From assembly GCA_037577475.1 (NCBI GenBank), contig CM075206.1, forward strand, positions 11,080,401-11,144,400: a DNA stretch of 64,000 nt, written 5' to 3'. Both the position numbers and the translations under genes were made by a program. The notes beneath the pieces were generated by a model. The model was given only the letters and a program-made list of their open reading frames with translations, made no database searches and was not told where the DNA came from. The DNA is from Chaunax sp. Z400 (Eukaryota; Chordata; Actinopteri; Lophiiformes; Chaunacidae). This document shows, one piece after another, positions 32,501-64,000 of this stretch (position 1 is the stretch's first letter; every line of letters starts with the position of its first letter).

Positions 32501-35155
32501 GTCTATCCTGTCTCTGCAGCTAACATATTTCAATATGTTGCGGTGCAGCTCTCCTGTTTGGCAATGACACCAACCCTGCTCATCCAAAACACATAGGCAG
32601 CATTGATCCCACGTGCAGCGTGGCTGAAGTTGTCCGTGGTGAGTTACTCAAGTCATTGTGTGCATATTTTGCTATCTATACGTTAAGATTTCTTTCTTTG
32701 CTGCAAATATTTCCATCGTTTTCATGGTAGATGGAGTTATATACCAGCTGAAACTCTCAGTATTGACACAAATCAAACAAACCCGAGTTTATCTGTATTA
32801 AACGCCATGTTTACATAATGATAGCTTTTAGAGAATTTCAGCAAAGTGGATCCAAAGCTGTCCTCTCAGTGACCCAGGAACAGAATGCTACATTAGCGTA
32901 ACAGGAATTCAGACTATGCTCATATTCTGCCCTGAATCAGTTTGTTTTGCCTTTTCTGTTAGATGCCTACGACACTGCCAAGATGCTGTGTGAGAAGTAC
33001 TACTTGGCTGCCCCTGAGTTGAAGATTGAAGAGTTTAACAGTAAGGTTTTATTTTATTTATTTTTATTTGGTTTTATTCGTGCAATAGCGCCGCAACGAA
33101 GCCCTTCCTCTACGCTGCCTTCGTTTGTTTTTCACTGATCAAACCAACTGTAACATAACACGGCTCCTGTCTCTGATATTATAGCATGCTGGCAATCCAC
33201 AAGCAAAAGTGGCGTGAAATGCAACAGAGCATTGTCGGCGTCTAGTGTGAGGTTTTACATGAGTCAAGCTTTGTAAACAGTGACATAACATGGCAAACAT
33301 AATCATTTATCATGCCGGTCTCATGGAGGTTGATCTCGTCCTCTCCTCTGAGGGTTAGGGAAGACATTTTTTGGTTAATTTTCTTCTTCTCCTAGTTAGC
33401 TGCTAGCTGCTGCTAGCTGCTTTTTAAATCCCCCGATTGCGGGTTCCACACATGATACATCAAAATGTCCTTTCTCTTTTTATACAGACGTCAATTCCAC
33501 ACTGTTACTGCCTCCTCTGCCGTCTTAGAGAGCTGGAACCCTAAGTGTAACTTTTTACAGAACGGCGAGGGGCAACGAGTCTGTTTAGACCTTGTGGGTG
33601 AAGCTTTGGAGTTCATATTTAGTCATGTGATTCCAATGCTCACCATCCCATTAACTTAAAGCTTTGCGCATGCGTGTGTTTTGTGATGTTTCCACATTCC
33701 TGTCTTCCAGTGAAGGCCCCTAAAAAGCCCATCCATGCAGTGTATGTGCCCTCTCATCTGTTCCACATGCTGTTTGAGCTCTTCAAGGTGAGCAGTGCCC
33801 GTGACTTAACTAGTTTGGCTCTCTTTGAATGTAAGCCATGTGTATTATGATCATAAGTCTACAAGGAGAGCTGAGTTAATTCACTCTGTGGTCGTTTGTA
33901 GAACTCAATGAGAGCCACAGTGGAGCTTCATGAGAACAGTATAGAGGAATTGCCACTAGTAAAGGCAAAAGTTACTCTGGGTAAAGAGGATCTGTCCATA
34001 AAGGTAAATCTAACACGTACACACATACCCGCATCAAATCGTTAAGTATATGTGGTTTCGTCTGCCTCACTCTTTCACTCACTCTCCTTCATCAGATTAG
34101 TGACAGAGGAGGAGGAGTTGCTCTTAGAAAGATGGACCGACTGTTTAACTACATGTACTCCACTGCCCCGACACCAAGCATGGAGCCAGGAGCCGTCCCT
34201 CTGGTAAACACACTCACGTGTTCAAAAATCTAATCAGTATTGACCCCTGGTTACCCTTTCAAATATACATTTGTTACACACGGCATGGCAGCTGGGAAAT
34301 TACATTCTGTCATTCTAACCCCCTCCATCCAGGCTGGCTTTGGATACGGTTTGCCTATTTCTAGGCTGTACGCTCGATACTTCCAGGGGGATCTGAAACT
34401 CTACTCCGTGGAGGGTGTCGGCACAGATGCAGTCATCTATCTGAAGGTAAAGTGAGCTAGTCAAAGGTGGAGCGTGGTGTAATAAAGACACAATACACGG
34501 CTAGGTCAGAGTTAAAAAAAATAGTAGATTGAAATTTGGGGAAATTTGCTTATTCACTTCTTCTTCTTCTTTTTTTTTAAAGAGTTAGATGAGGAGATTG
34601 ATACCACTCTCATGTGTCTGTTATGTATGACATGAGAGCCAGAGGACAGTTAGCTTAGCTTAGCATAAAGACTGGAATTAGGAAGAAGCAGCTAGCCAAT
34701 GATTTTCCAAAGGATGACACCAGCATTATTTTCAATAATTCATTATTGTATTTATATATAATTCATTTTCAGATAAAAACTTATCGAACAGTATGATTAA
34801 ATCTACCCTCCATAACATTGTAAAACCAGTGCACCTCAGGAAGTAAACATGCTAGTAGTAGTTTGTTTAAACTGTACAAAAATGCTACCAGTCGTTATGC
34901 TAAGCTAAGATAATCGCCCCTGGCTCTCGTGTTACATTTAGCGTAATCTGAGTTTTGGTCGAGACTGTAGGTTCATATTGACTCGTATTGTTCCTCCATT
35001 TAAAGGCCCTGTCCAGCGAGTCCTTCGAGCGCCTGCCTGTCTTCAACAAGTCAGCCTGGCGACATTACAAGACCAGCCCCGAGGCAGACGACTGGAGCAA
35101 CCCCAGCAAAGAGCCTCGTGATGCCAGCAAGTCCAACTACAAAGCCAACAGATAA
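29592..35155 (+). CDS. pdk3: Pyruvate dehydrogenase kinase isozyme 3, 11 exons
   Basis: Exons: 29592-29694, 31440-31581, 31701-31772, 32270-32454, 32549-32638, 32963-33040, 33711-33787, 33902-34003, 34096-34203, 34333-34446, 35006-35155 (stop TAA). Phases all agree; 406 residues, the same as human PDK3. It phosphorylates E1-alpha of mitochondrial pyruvate dehydrogenase, shutting off glucose-carbon entry to the TCA cycle. Exon 1 has a basic N terminus fit for mitochondrial import, then [16 protein letters not shown]. The GHKL ATP site is intact: N-box [12 protein letters not shown] (about 246-257), G1 box SDRGGGV (285-291) and G2 box GFGYGLP (321-327). The C-terminal tail carries the D386-W387 pair used for dimerisation and E2 binding. 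C-terminal KSNYKANR is shorter than some isoforms. Paralogue a or b is undecided. Confidence 0.95.
29695..31439 (+). other. pdk3 intron 1
   Basis: A 1.7-kb intron with no recognised exon or repeat. The short frames near 29887-30173 and 30556-30747 have no family features. Confidence 0.6.
33041..33710 (+). other. pdk3 intron 6
   Basis: No exon is present. It contains a tandem 'TAGCTGC' cluster at about 33396-33420 and repeat-like sequence following it; the family is not assigned. Confidence 0.5.
34535..34945 (+). mobile_element. Non-autonomous element with terminal inverted repeats in pdk3 intron 10
   Basis: Arm 34629-34675 (CATGAGAGCCAGAGGACAGT, then TAGCTTAGCTTAGCATAAAG, then ACTGG) is an imperfect inverted repeat of 34888-34935 (CCAGTCGTTATGCTAAGCTA ... 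CTGGCTCTCGTG). About 210 bp lie between the arms. The left flank 34535-34628 matches the beginning of the same family at 22912. I recognise it as a common fish repeat without coding capacity. Confidence 0.7.
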
Positions 35156-37610
35156 CTGCCTGGCATGCTTAGCGCAGCCCCCTGCTGGGAACCCGAAGGC
35201 CGGCATTCTGCCCCTGAGCATGTTTGATGAAACGTTGCCCTTGGGTAAACTCTTGGTTAGGATCACGACTCCCTTTTACATTTCAGTGGTTAAAGCTTTG
35301 GAAAAGACGGATGACCTCGACTTGTATCTGTACCCAAAGGCAATGACATTCATCAGTGTAGCTTTGAGTGTTGTGACGTTGCTGCTGGCTCTCCTGTGAT
35401 GACCTTTAAAATGAACCTCTTCCAAAGTAAAAATTCCGACTGCCGTTTAGTGAGGCAACTTGTGAGTCACGTATTTTCTCTTCTATTATTATGTTTAGCT
35501 ATATTCACTGGATCACTGCTAACTCCCTCTCCGTCTCATGCACAGTGTGACATGGCTTATCTGTGCTGAGTGGGCCACTGCTCTCTTTTGCTGAATAAGC
35601 GGCGCACAGCTGATTGAGTGTCTTTGTCGGTATCAGTGAACTCTTGGATTACACCTTCCCAAAGATGAGCAGAGTCAGGGATTTTGAGTTTCAGCGCAAA
35701 TAGGAAGAGGAGGAGGTTCATTTCCTTCCTTTGGGAGACACTTTTGACTAAACGCACAATTAGACCAGTGGGTCATTGGCAGAGTGAGAAGCTTTTTGAA
35801 TAATATTTAAGCCTGAAAATGACAACAAATTATGAACCCTTTATAAAAATTATGAGAAAAGTATACCTTATTTTTAAAGGTCTCAGATTTTTATTTTATG
35901 TGAAAGAGGGAAAGCCTTACTTCTAGGAACTTACAGTAGATTTCATGTTAAAGAATCTGCCTTGAAGACTCTGCTGGAAAAAAAAATTTCAGCATTTTGT
36001 TCATATGTCACATCTTCACTCATAGAAGTTGACTATTCTAAACACCCACCTACAGGCAATATTGACCCTCATCACATATTTGTGCTTGCAGCCAGCTCTG
36101 CTCCCTGATTTAACTACTATTTAAGGGCCAAAGTTGCGTCTGTAGGATGCTTATGAAATGCCACCATGTCAGCATTCTCTGTCATTTAGCTTTGACCACA
36201 CCAGCATAATTTATTATATGAACCCTCACAGAGAGGATTGGACTCAATGCATTTAACTAAGCCCATAAAAAGTGAGGATACATCATCTCGTGCTCTCTTT
36301 CTGCAAACCTTTTATACCTGCCATGGTGGATGCGTAACTTCCTCAGTTTGGACTAACAATGCAACGTTTGAACGAAGCTTGTGCATTGTTAAAATGTGCT
36401 TTTGTTTTTTTTATTATCATGAGTTTAAAACGTTATGGAGAAAGGATTGATAGCTGACAGCTTTTTTTTTTTAAATTCCTCCAGGAACAAAGACACAGTT
36501 AAATAACTGCTTTTTCATGCCCTTGCACTGTTTTCCTCTACTTGTCATCTTTGACATTAGAACAGCATTACCTTTAATGATTACATTACTTTACACTTTA
36601 TTTTCTTCATTTAAACATAGGAACTCAACCGTTGGAAAAGCCGACAAGGGAATATTTGGATAAAGGAGCCACTAATTACTGGGTACAGAAATATTGCTTC
36701 TAACCAATACAATTTTTGTCTCATGAATCATATTTAATAACTTTTTAGAGCACTTTATAAAGTCTTCAAACCAATTTTCCCTCAAGTTCCTTTCATGCAA
36801 TTGATCATTTTAGACTTCTATGAAGAATTTCTTCATAAAGGAAAGATTATTTCTGGTCATGTGAGAACCCAGGTGTGCCCTTTAAAACACTGTAATTGTT
36901 GTGCAGCTTTTGGACCTACTGAAAAGGACCAACTCTTAATAAAACATGGCCAAAAACCTGACACTGTTAGGATGGATGGGGAATTCCGATAATCTGAAGT
37001 GACTTCTTCTCTGATCTCGTTTAGCTCCCTCTGATGTGAAAAGAAAGGAGTGTAGATGAAGAATGCACAAAAGACAGCTTCCTCGTCCTTGTCAGCCTCA
37101 CTGTAAGATTTCATCACTAATGCCTTCATAACCTGCCAGTGACAAACCTCCTGCACAAAGACAACAATCCTCATCATTTAAAGGACTCCGTTCGCCACCC
37201 TTAATCAATATTAGAGGCCTGAAGATCTTTTATCTTCAGTAGTTGTCAACCTTTACTGTTAACGAGTGTTTCTGCACCTGTTGTATATTCTAAAATATTG
37301 TGTACATAACTTTAATAGTGTGTTTGTAGCCAGTGTGGAGTTAGAACTCTTGTCTTCCATCCTTCTGTACACCAAGCTTTACAAACACATGTGATTGCAA
37401 ATGAATTCCTCACTGTGGAGGTGGTCATGTAAAGATGTGCATTTTATGCAATGTCAACATATACAAAAAAAAACAGGAGAGTCTAATAATGTGATCCAGC
37501 ATGAGATCAACGTATGTTGTCAAACCTGACAATAAAGAAAATCGCTGTTGTGCAGACATCCTGCCAAAAACACCGAGTTTGTGGTGGAAATTCTGTGAAT
37601 AAAGATGGAG
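35156..37610 (+). other. pdk3 3' UTR
   Basis: No other gene is recognised. AATAAA at 37531-37536 and 37598-37603 are the likely poly(A) signals, giving a UTR of about 2.4 kb. An overlapping frame at 35118-35399 has a hydrophobic end but no family match; see findings. Confidence 0.55.
37531..37603 (+). terminator. pdk3 poly(A) signals
   Basis: Two AATAAA hexamers, at 37531-37536 and 37598-37603, lie just before the convergent pcyt1b transcript end. Confidence 0.55.
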
Positions 37611-38079
37611 ATCGAACTTGTCTTCGTGAGGTTTATAAAAAAAAACTTTTGCAAAAGGGGCCTCTACATGTAGAGGTTGTCTGAAAAACAGAAGTGTCTG
37701 GGATGGTAGAAGCCAAATGTGTGTGTGTCTGTGTTCAGTATTTATAGGGTTGTCTGCTCTCAGGCCTGAGGAGTCGTCGTCTTTGTTGATTTAGTCCAAC
37801 CTGAGGCGATGAGCTCTTGTCTTGTTGATTGTGAGTGTGGTTGAGTTCCTGTTGAGTTTTTGGGTGTGTGTGACTGTAAAAGTGTGATCAGCTCAGAAAG
37901 AAATTAGTCAATCACAATAGGTCAGACAAGTTCAAAGCGACCAATCACAGGAAGGGCGAGTCTTACAGGAAAACTAAAATTAAAATTTCCCTTAAACCAT
38001 CTATGATTTTATGCATGTTGTAATTTGACGAATAAGAAGTTGAAATGCACTTTAATTAACATTCAGTTATAGCTTTTTT

Positions 38080-39496
38080 TTTATTTATTTACACATCAAG
38101 CCGTTTGAACAATAAAAAAGACACACATTCCCAAAGTTTGTACATATAGTGCAGATTAACATGTATTGCGTACAGGACATTAAGGTCTCTACATTGCATT
38201 AGGGTAATTATTGTATTGTTTGGATAGAAGAGAGGTCTGCTTCAGCCTGGCATGAGCGAGTAGACCTGAGGAAAAAAGTTACTACGTACATTTCCAGTAA
38301 TTGCAAATGATGTTCTGGCTTTTGAGGACCCGACGGTTACCTGGAGGGCTTCGATTATTGATTATTTCAAGTATCACCAGAATCCTGGAGAAAGTCTTTA
38401 GCCAAGTTCGAACAGCTGACATCATATTCCAAAGGGCAAGAATGTCTGGAAACATGGAGAACTGTCAAAAAAGACATGGATTTTTATAAAATCTACACGT
38501 TTCTACTAATCGATTACCATGTGATACTTGTGTGGCCAACTGAATGGTGATAAAGTATTTGTGTGTTTGTATGGCTTGTGACTAGAAATTAGAGTTACTC
38601 TCTAATCTAAGGGTGGTCTCAAAGACCCAGTTTACATTCAAGAAGCTAATAAATGAAGGCTGCTTTTCCGTCTCATCACAATCAAAGTTTTTCCAGTCCT
38701 AAAATACTATGTTTTCTGTGTTCAGTTGTCTTTCACTGGAGCTTTTTTTTTTTGCACCAAATGCACCAATCATACATTTTAGGAACTTATTAGCTGCTGT
38801 TCCCCAATTTTAATATTCTTCATTTTTTCTTATACAAGTCTTAGTCTTATTAGTCTTAATCTGTTGTATAGCTGGGGACAAGTGAATCAAAGACTGTGAG
38901 TCTGAATTTTATATTTCTTGTAAATCATTCATGCTAAAATGGTGCAAACCAGCTCTAAATCGGTGTTCGAGGTTGTCCAACATCCAGCGTGTTCAGTGTC
39001 ATCTTGTTAATTTCTAACTGTCAGCTCAACAAATATAAAATGACACACACAGTGAGGAATGCATCAAGTTCCTGTCAATTCACTGAATGCCACACAGTAT
39101 TCTGTAACTCTTGCTCACGTCTAGTGATTACAGTACTTACAAGTAATCTTCCACTTTACCAGTAATGCTAACCAGAATATGTAAAAAAAAACAAAAAAAA
39201 CAATGAGGTGATATCATGAGCAGCTGTTGGACGGTCCTTTGAAAGATGCTGCAAAGCATTCTGGACCATCTTATGATATGTGATGCTGTTTACATAAACC
39301 TTCATCCTCTTCTTCCTCTTGTCTTTCTTTAGTCTGCTTGGGTGACCTGGCAACAGAGACAGTGACGGCTTCTAAGCTCTCTGCAGCGCAGAACTTCATT
39401 TCCCACGATCACCGTCTGCCGTGCATATTAGCAGCTTCCTTAAGGAGAACCGCTTCAGCGTCCAGCCAGTGTTTGTGGGAGTATAAGTGTGAGTGA

Positions 39497-39535
<39 letters not shown>

Positions 39536-39545
39536 AACAGTCCTT
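38080..39545 (-). other. Probable pcyt1b 3' UTR
   Basis: Minus-strand AATAAA signals lie at 38080-38085 and 38084-38089. No coding sequence was recognised between these and the pcyt1b stop. A (CA)n tract lies 12 nt after the stop codon. The UTR end is inferred. The 37611-38079 gap to pdk3 holds nothing recognised. Confidence 0.5.
39501..39533. repeat. (TG)n / (CA)n microsatellite, 33 nt
   Basis: Perfect dinucleotide run. In the pcyt1b sense strand it is (CA)n in the 3' UTR, starting 12 nt after the stop codon. Confidence 0.95.
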
Positions 39546-46080
<6,535 letters not shown>

Positions 46081-46161
46081 GATTCCCAAAGACTCATGGG
46101 ATTTAGCTGTGGTCCCTCTATTATGTGACTCAGCATCAGTGAGACGATGCTTCTCTCCTCA

Positions 46162-48360
46162 CCACTCAGTCTCTGTCTCCTTCGATTGTTTCCCCCGCCC
46201 ACTCTCAGATCTGCCTCCCTGTCTGACCTCCTCCCTCCTCCTCCTCCTCCTCCTCCCCTCTGGTCCCCTGCTGCAGACAGGAAGATGGAGGGTAGGGGTC
46301 TCACTCTGCTATTATATCCTGGTACCACAAAGGGATGAACTCGATGTTTTGTCGCAAATAAATTCTATTAAATGTCGGCTAAATATATTTGCATACTCTC
46401 CATTGACAGCTTAGCATCAATTCAACCTTTGATTAATGTTTCAAATCTATAGGCACATTCAGAATCGATATTATAGATGTTCAATAACATCAAGAACACA
46501 GTTACAGAAGAATTCCTTAGTGATAATATATGTCTTTTTGGAGCAAAGTTGATTTGGAGTCAATCGTGGATGATTTATGAGCAACTGCGGAAACCGCATG
46601 GCCTATTTATTTATCTGTTTTGTTTTGTTTGCTTTTTTTTAAAGCTGAGAGTGCGTCGTTATTTCAATAAACGATCTTCGCTCACAGAGCCGATGAGCTC
46701 TCGCCATGGCGACGGAAAAGAGGAGACGGCTCCAAAAGAAGGGCCAATCAAAGAAAAGCACCGAAAGTATGGACAGAGATGATTGGTGGAGTGATAATCA
46801 CTGAAAATAAAGCCATGTCGTGATGCTCGGTACCATCTACTGAGTATAACTGCATGTCTATTAAGAATGCGTGCAAATGTAAATTCTTTATATTTTCGAT
46901 ATTTTTTGACTATATTTTGTTGACCTGATATTTTAAAAAATGACTGGAGAGAAAGTTTCAGCTTCTGCAAAGCTTGAGATAAAATTACAATGGTAAGCCT
47001 ATTGGCCTATTGTAAAGCTCGATCTTCAGCATGTCTATTGTTGATTGTTGCATCCATTTGCAGATGCACAGTATAGACGTCGTTATTGCTGTCACGGCCA
47101 CACCTGTTTGTGAGAAGTCTGATCTGCTTGTCAGACTATAGGCTGAGAAAGTGTACTTTATATATGGCAGAGTAATCAAAACTAAATCTAAACTGGAAAT
47201 GCATTGAGTGGAGGTGCGTGTTTACCTTCAGTGGCCCTCTTCTGCAACAAAGAGGCGCAACAGATGCGCAAGAGGAATGAGCTCGGGCGCGCCGCTGTTT
47301 CACCATGGTGTCCAAATCCAAACGGATAAAGCAAAAAGAGTTCACTTGATTTTTGTCTGCTTTGCAATTAGTCTAAATCAGGAGTTTGTCTTCGCACCAG
47401 CACTGCAGAGCGACGACAGTCCGTCCGTCTCCAGCGGAGAGATCAGCGGCTCACCGCTGATGAGCTGTGACAACTGCGGGCCACGGTCCATTTAGCAGAC
47501 AATATACAGTAGACCATATGGTTATTAGTATGCACATTCATGAGCCCTCCTCCTATTGTACTACTTTACTGTATGCAACTTCAAGCCTTTTATAAATAGA
47601 TAAGTTTAGGTCTCTTGCAAAACAAAAACGAGAAAACAATGTAACACCAATCGCCTGAAATTAAGAATTAACACTATTATTCATGGTACAAAAGTCTAAA
47701 TTAGCTCTGGGGATGAAGGACAATCCACGCTTTATGTTTTTAGTGTTGGATGCACTGTAATATCTCTGTGGCCCCCATTTGGGTCAGGAACCCTTTGTCC
47801 CGCCTGGCTGCCATGGAAACGAACTTAATTTGGGATGCACAGGCATAGATAGCTACTGACTTCTATAAGAGGGAGATCTATAGTATAATTAGGCTATATA
47901 ATTTTAAAGTCCTGATTTGAGGACAAGGTTGTGATGTTATTCCCTACAGACACCATCAACAATATAGAACCTGAGACGAGTCGATAGAAATATTATGTTA
48001 GTGGAAAAAGTATCTGCCTTACAAAGAAAGGTCTAAAGGTCTCCACAAAACCTGAAGAATTTCTATCGAACTCCTACACAATTAAAGCATATTCACGAGA
48101 AACTTTTTTGTGAGTTTACTTACTTATAGAGTGAGAAAAAAGGGTTATATTTGTGGTAGGCCTATCTGCATTCCAGTTGAGGGAAATAAATGCTGGGGCC
48201 GCGTCTTAGCCTCTGATTAAAATGTCTATAAGTTGAAGAAAATATAATATGGTATGTAAATATAATATGATAAATACTATTCAGTTTGTAGCCGAGGTCT
48301 TGTAGAGTAAACCTCACTGATACATTCAACAACACTGCCATCATATGGACAAAAGTGGAG
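46162..48360. other. Intergenic region between pcyt1b and pola1 (divergent starts)
   Basis: Probably contains 5' UTR exon(s) and promoter of pcyt1b at the left: purine-rich GGAGGAGGA in its sense strand near 46228-46258. A GC-rich patch with GGCGCGCC lies at 47287-47294. No further gene was recognised. Confidence 0.5.
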
Positions 48361-48376
48361 ACACTGCTTCATTTTA

Positions 48377-48436
48377 ATTGGCTGACAGTGCTGTGTTGTC
48401 ACTTCCTGCATGTGACAATCCCCGGGAATTTGGCGC
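48377..48436 (+). promoter_or_regulatory. pola1 promoter: inverted CCAAT box and E2F site
   Basis: ATTGG at 48377-48381 is an inverted CCAAT box (NF-Y type). TTTGGCGC at 48429-48436 is a consensus E2F site, 81 bases before the ATG. The pair is the usual architecture of S-phase replication genes; function is inferred. Confidence 0.65.
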
Positions 48437-48516
48437 GGGCTGTTCGGTTATTGTGCTGCATCGCTTCCGTGTTGAGTAGCTGTCAGTGAGCACATTCAGG
48501 ACAAAAAGTTAAAGAT

Positions 48517-64000
<15,484 letters not shown>

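Overview
The window is vertebrate nuclear DNA, almost certainly from a ray-finned fish and probably a percomorph-type teleost. The genes are split into many short exons with GT-AG borders, introns are compact, and the proteins are recognisable vertebrate orthologues. Repeats include a tRNA-derived SINE, an L2-type LINE tail, a Tc1/mariner relic and several dispersed families I know from teleosts. There is no bacterial, CRISPR or phage content. All identifications rest on recognising translated exons; no database search was possible.

Layout from left to right: the last four exons of marchf6 (+, 1-879); an intronless arylamine N-acetyltransferase (-, 1474-2295) convergent with it; zdhhc20 (+, 4275-10439, 12 exons) with a long probable 3' UTR; a repeat-rich gap of about 6 kb (13.3-19.4 kb); slc51a (+, 19642-25538, 8 exons); a 4-kb spacer with LINE fragments and candidate regulatory sites; pdk3 (+, 29592-35155, 11 exons); pcyt1b (-, 39546-46080, 8 coding exons) convergent with pdk3; and the first 26 coding exons of pola1 (+, 48517-56882). 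A pola1 intron longer than 7.1 kb fills the rest of the window, so the C-terminal third of that protein lies outside.

The genes are not an operon or pathway. They cover ER-associated ubiquitination (marchf6), xenobiotic acetylation (nat), protein palmitoylation (zdhhc20), bile-acid and steroid export (slc51a), mitochondrial control of pyruvate dehydrogenase (pdk3), phosphatidylcholine synthesis (pcyt1b) and replication priming (pola1). The pdk3-pcyt1b-pola1 block matches the gene order on human Xp22, where ARX follows POLA1. slc51a beside a PCYT1 gene echoes human 3q29 (SLC51A-PCYT1A).

The most useful leads are the outsized terminal pola1 intron as a candidate host for distal ARX-type regulatory elements, a perfect DR1 nuclear-receptor element upstream of pdk3, a poly(A) signal shared by two convergent genes, a pcyt1b splice donor inside a (GT)n microsatellite, and a GC-AG intron plus a tandem NAGNAG acceptor in pola1. 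I found no convincing undescribed system; this is mostly a conserved gene neighbourhood with a typical fish repeat load.
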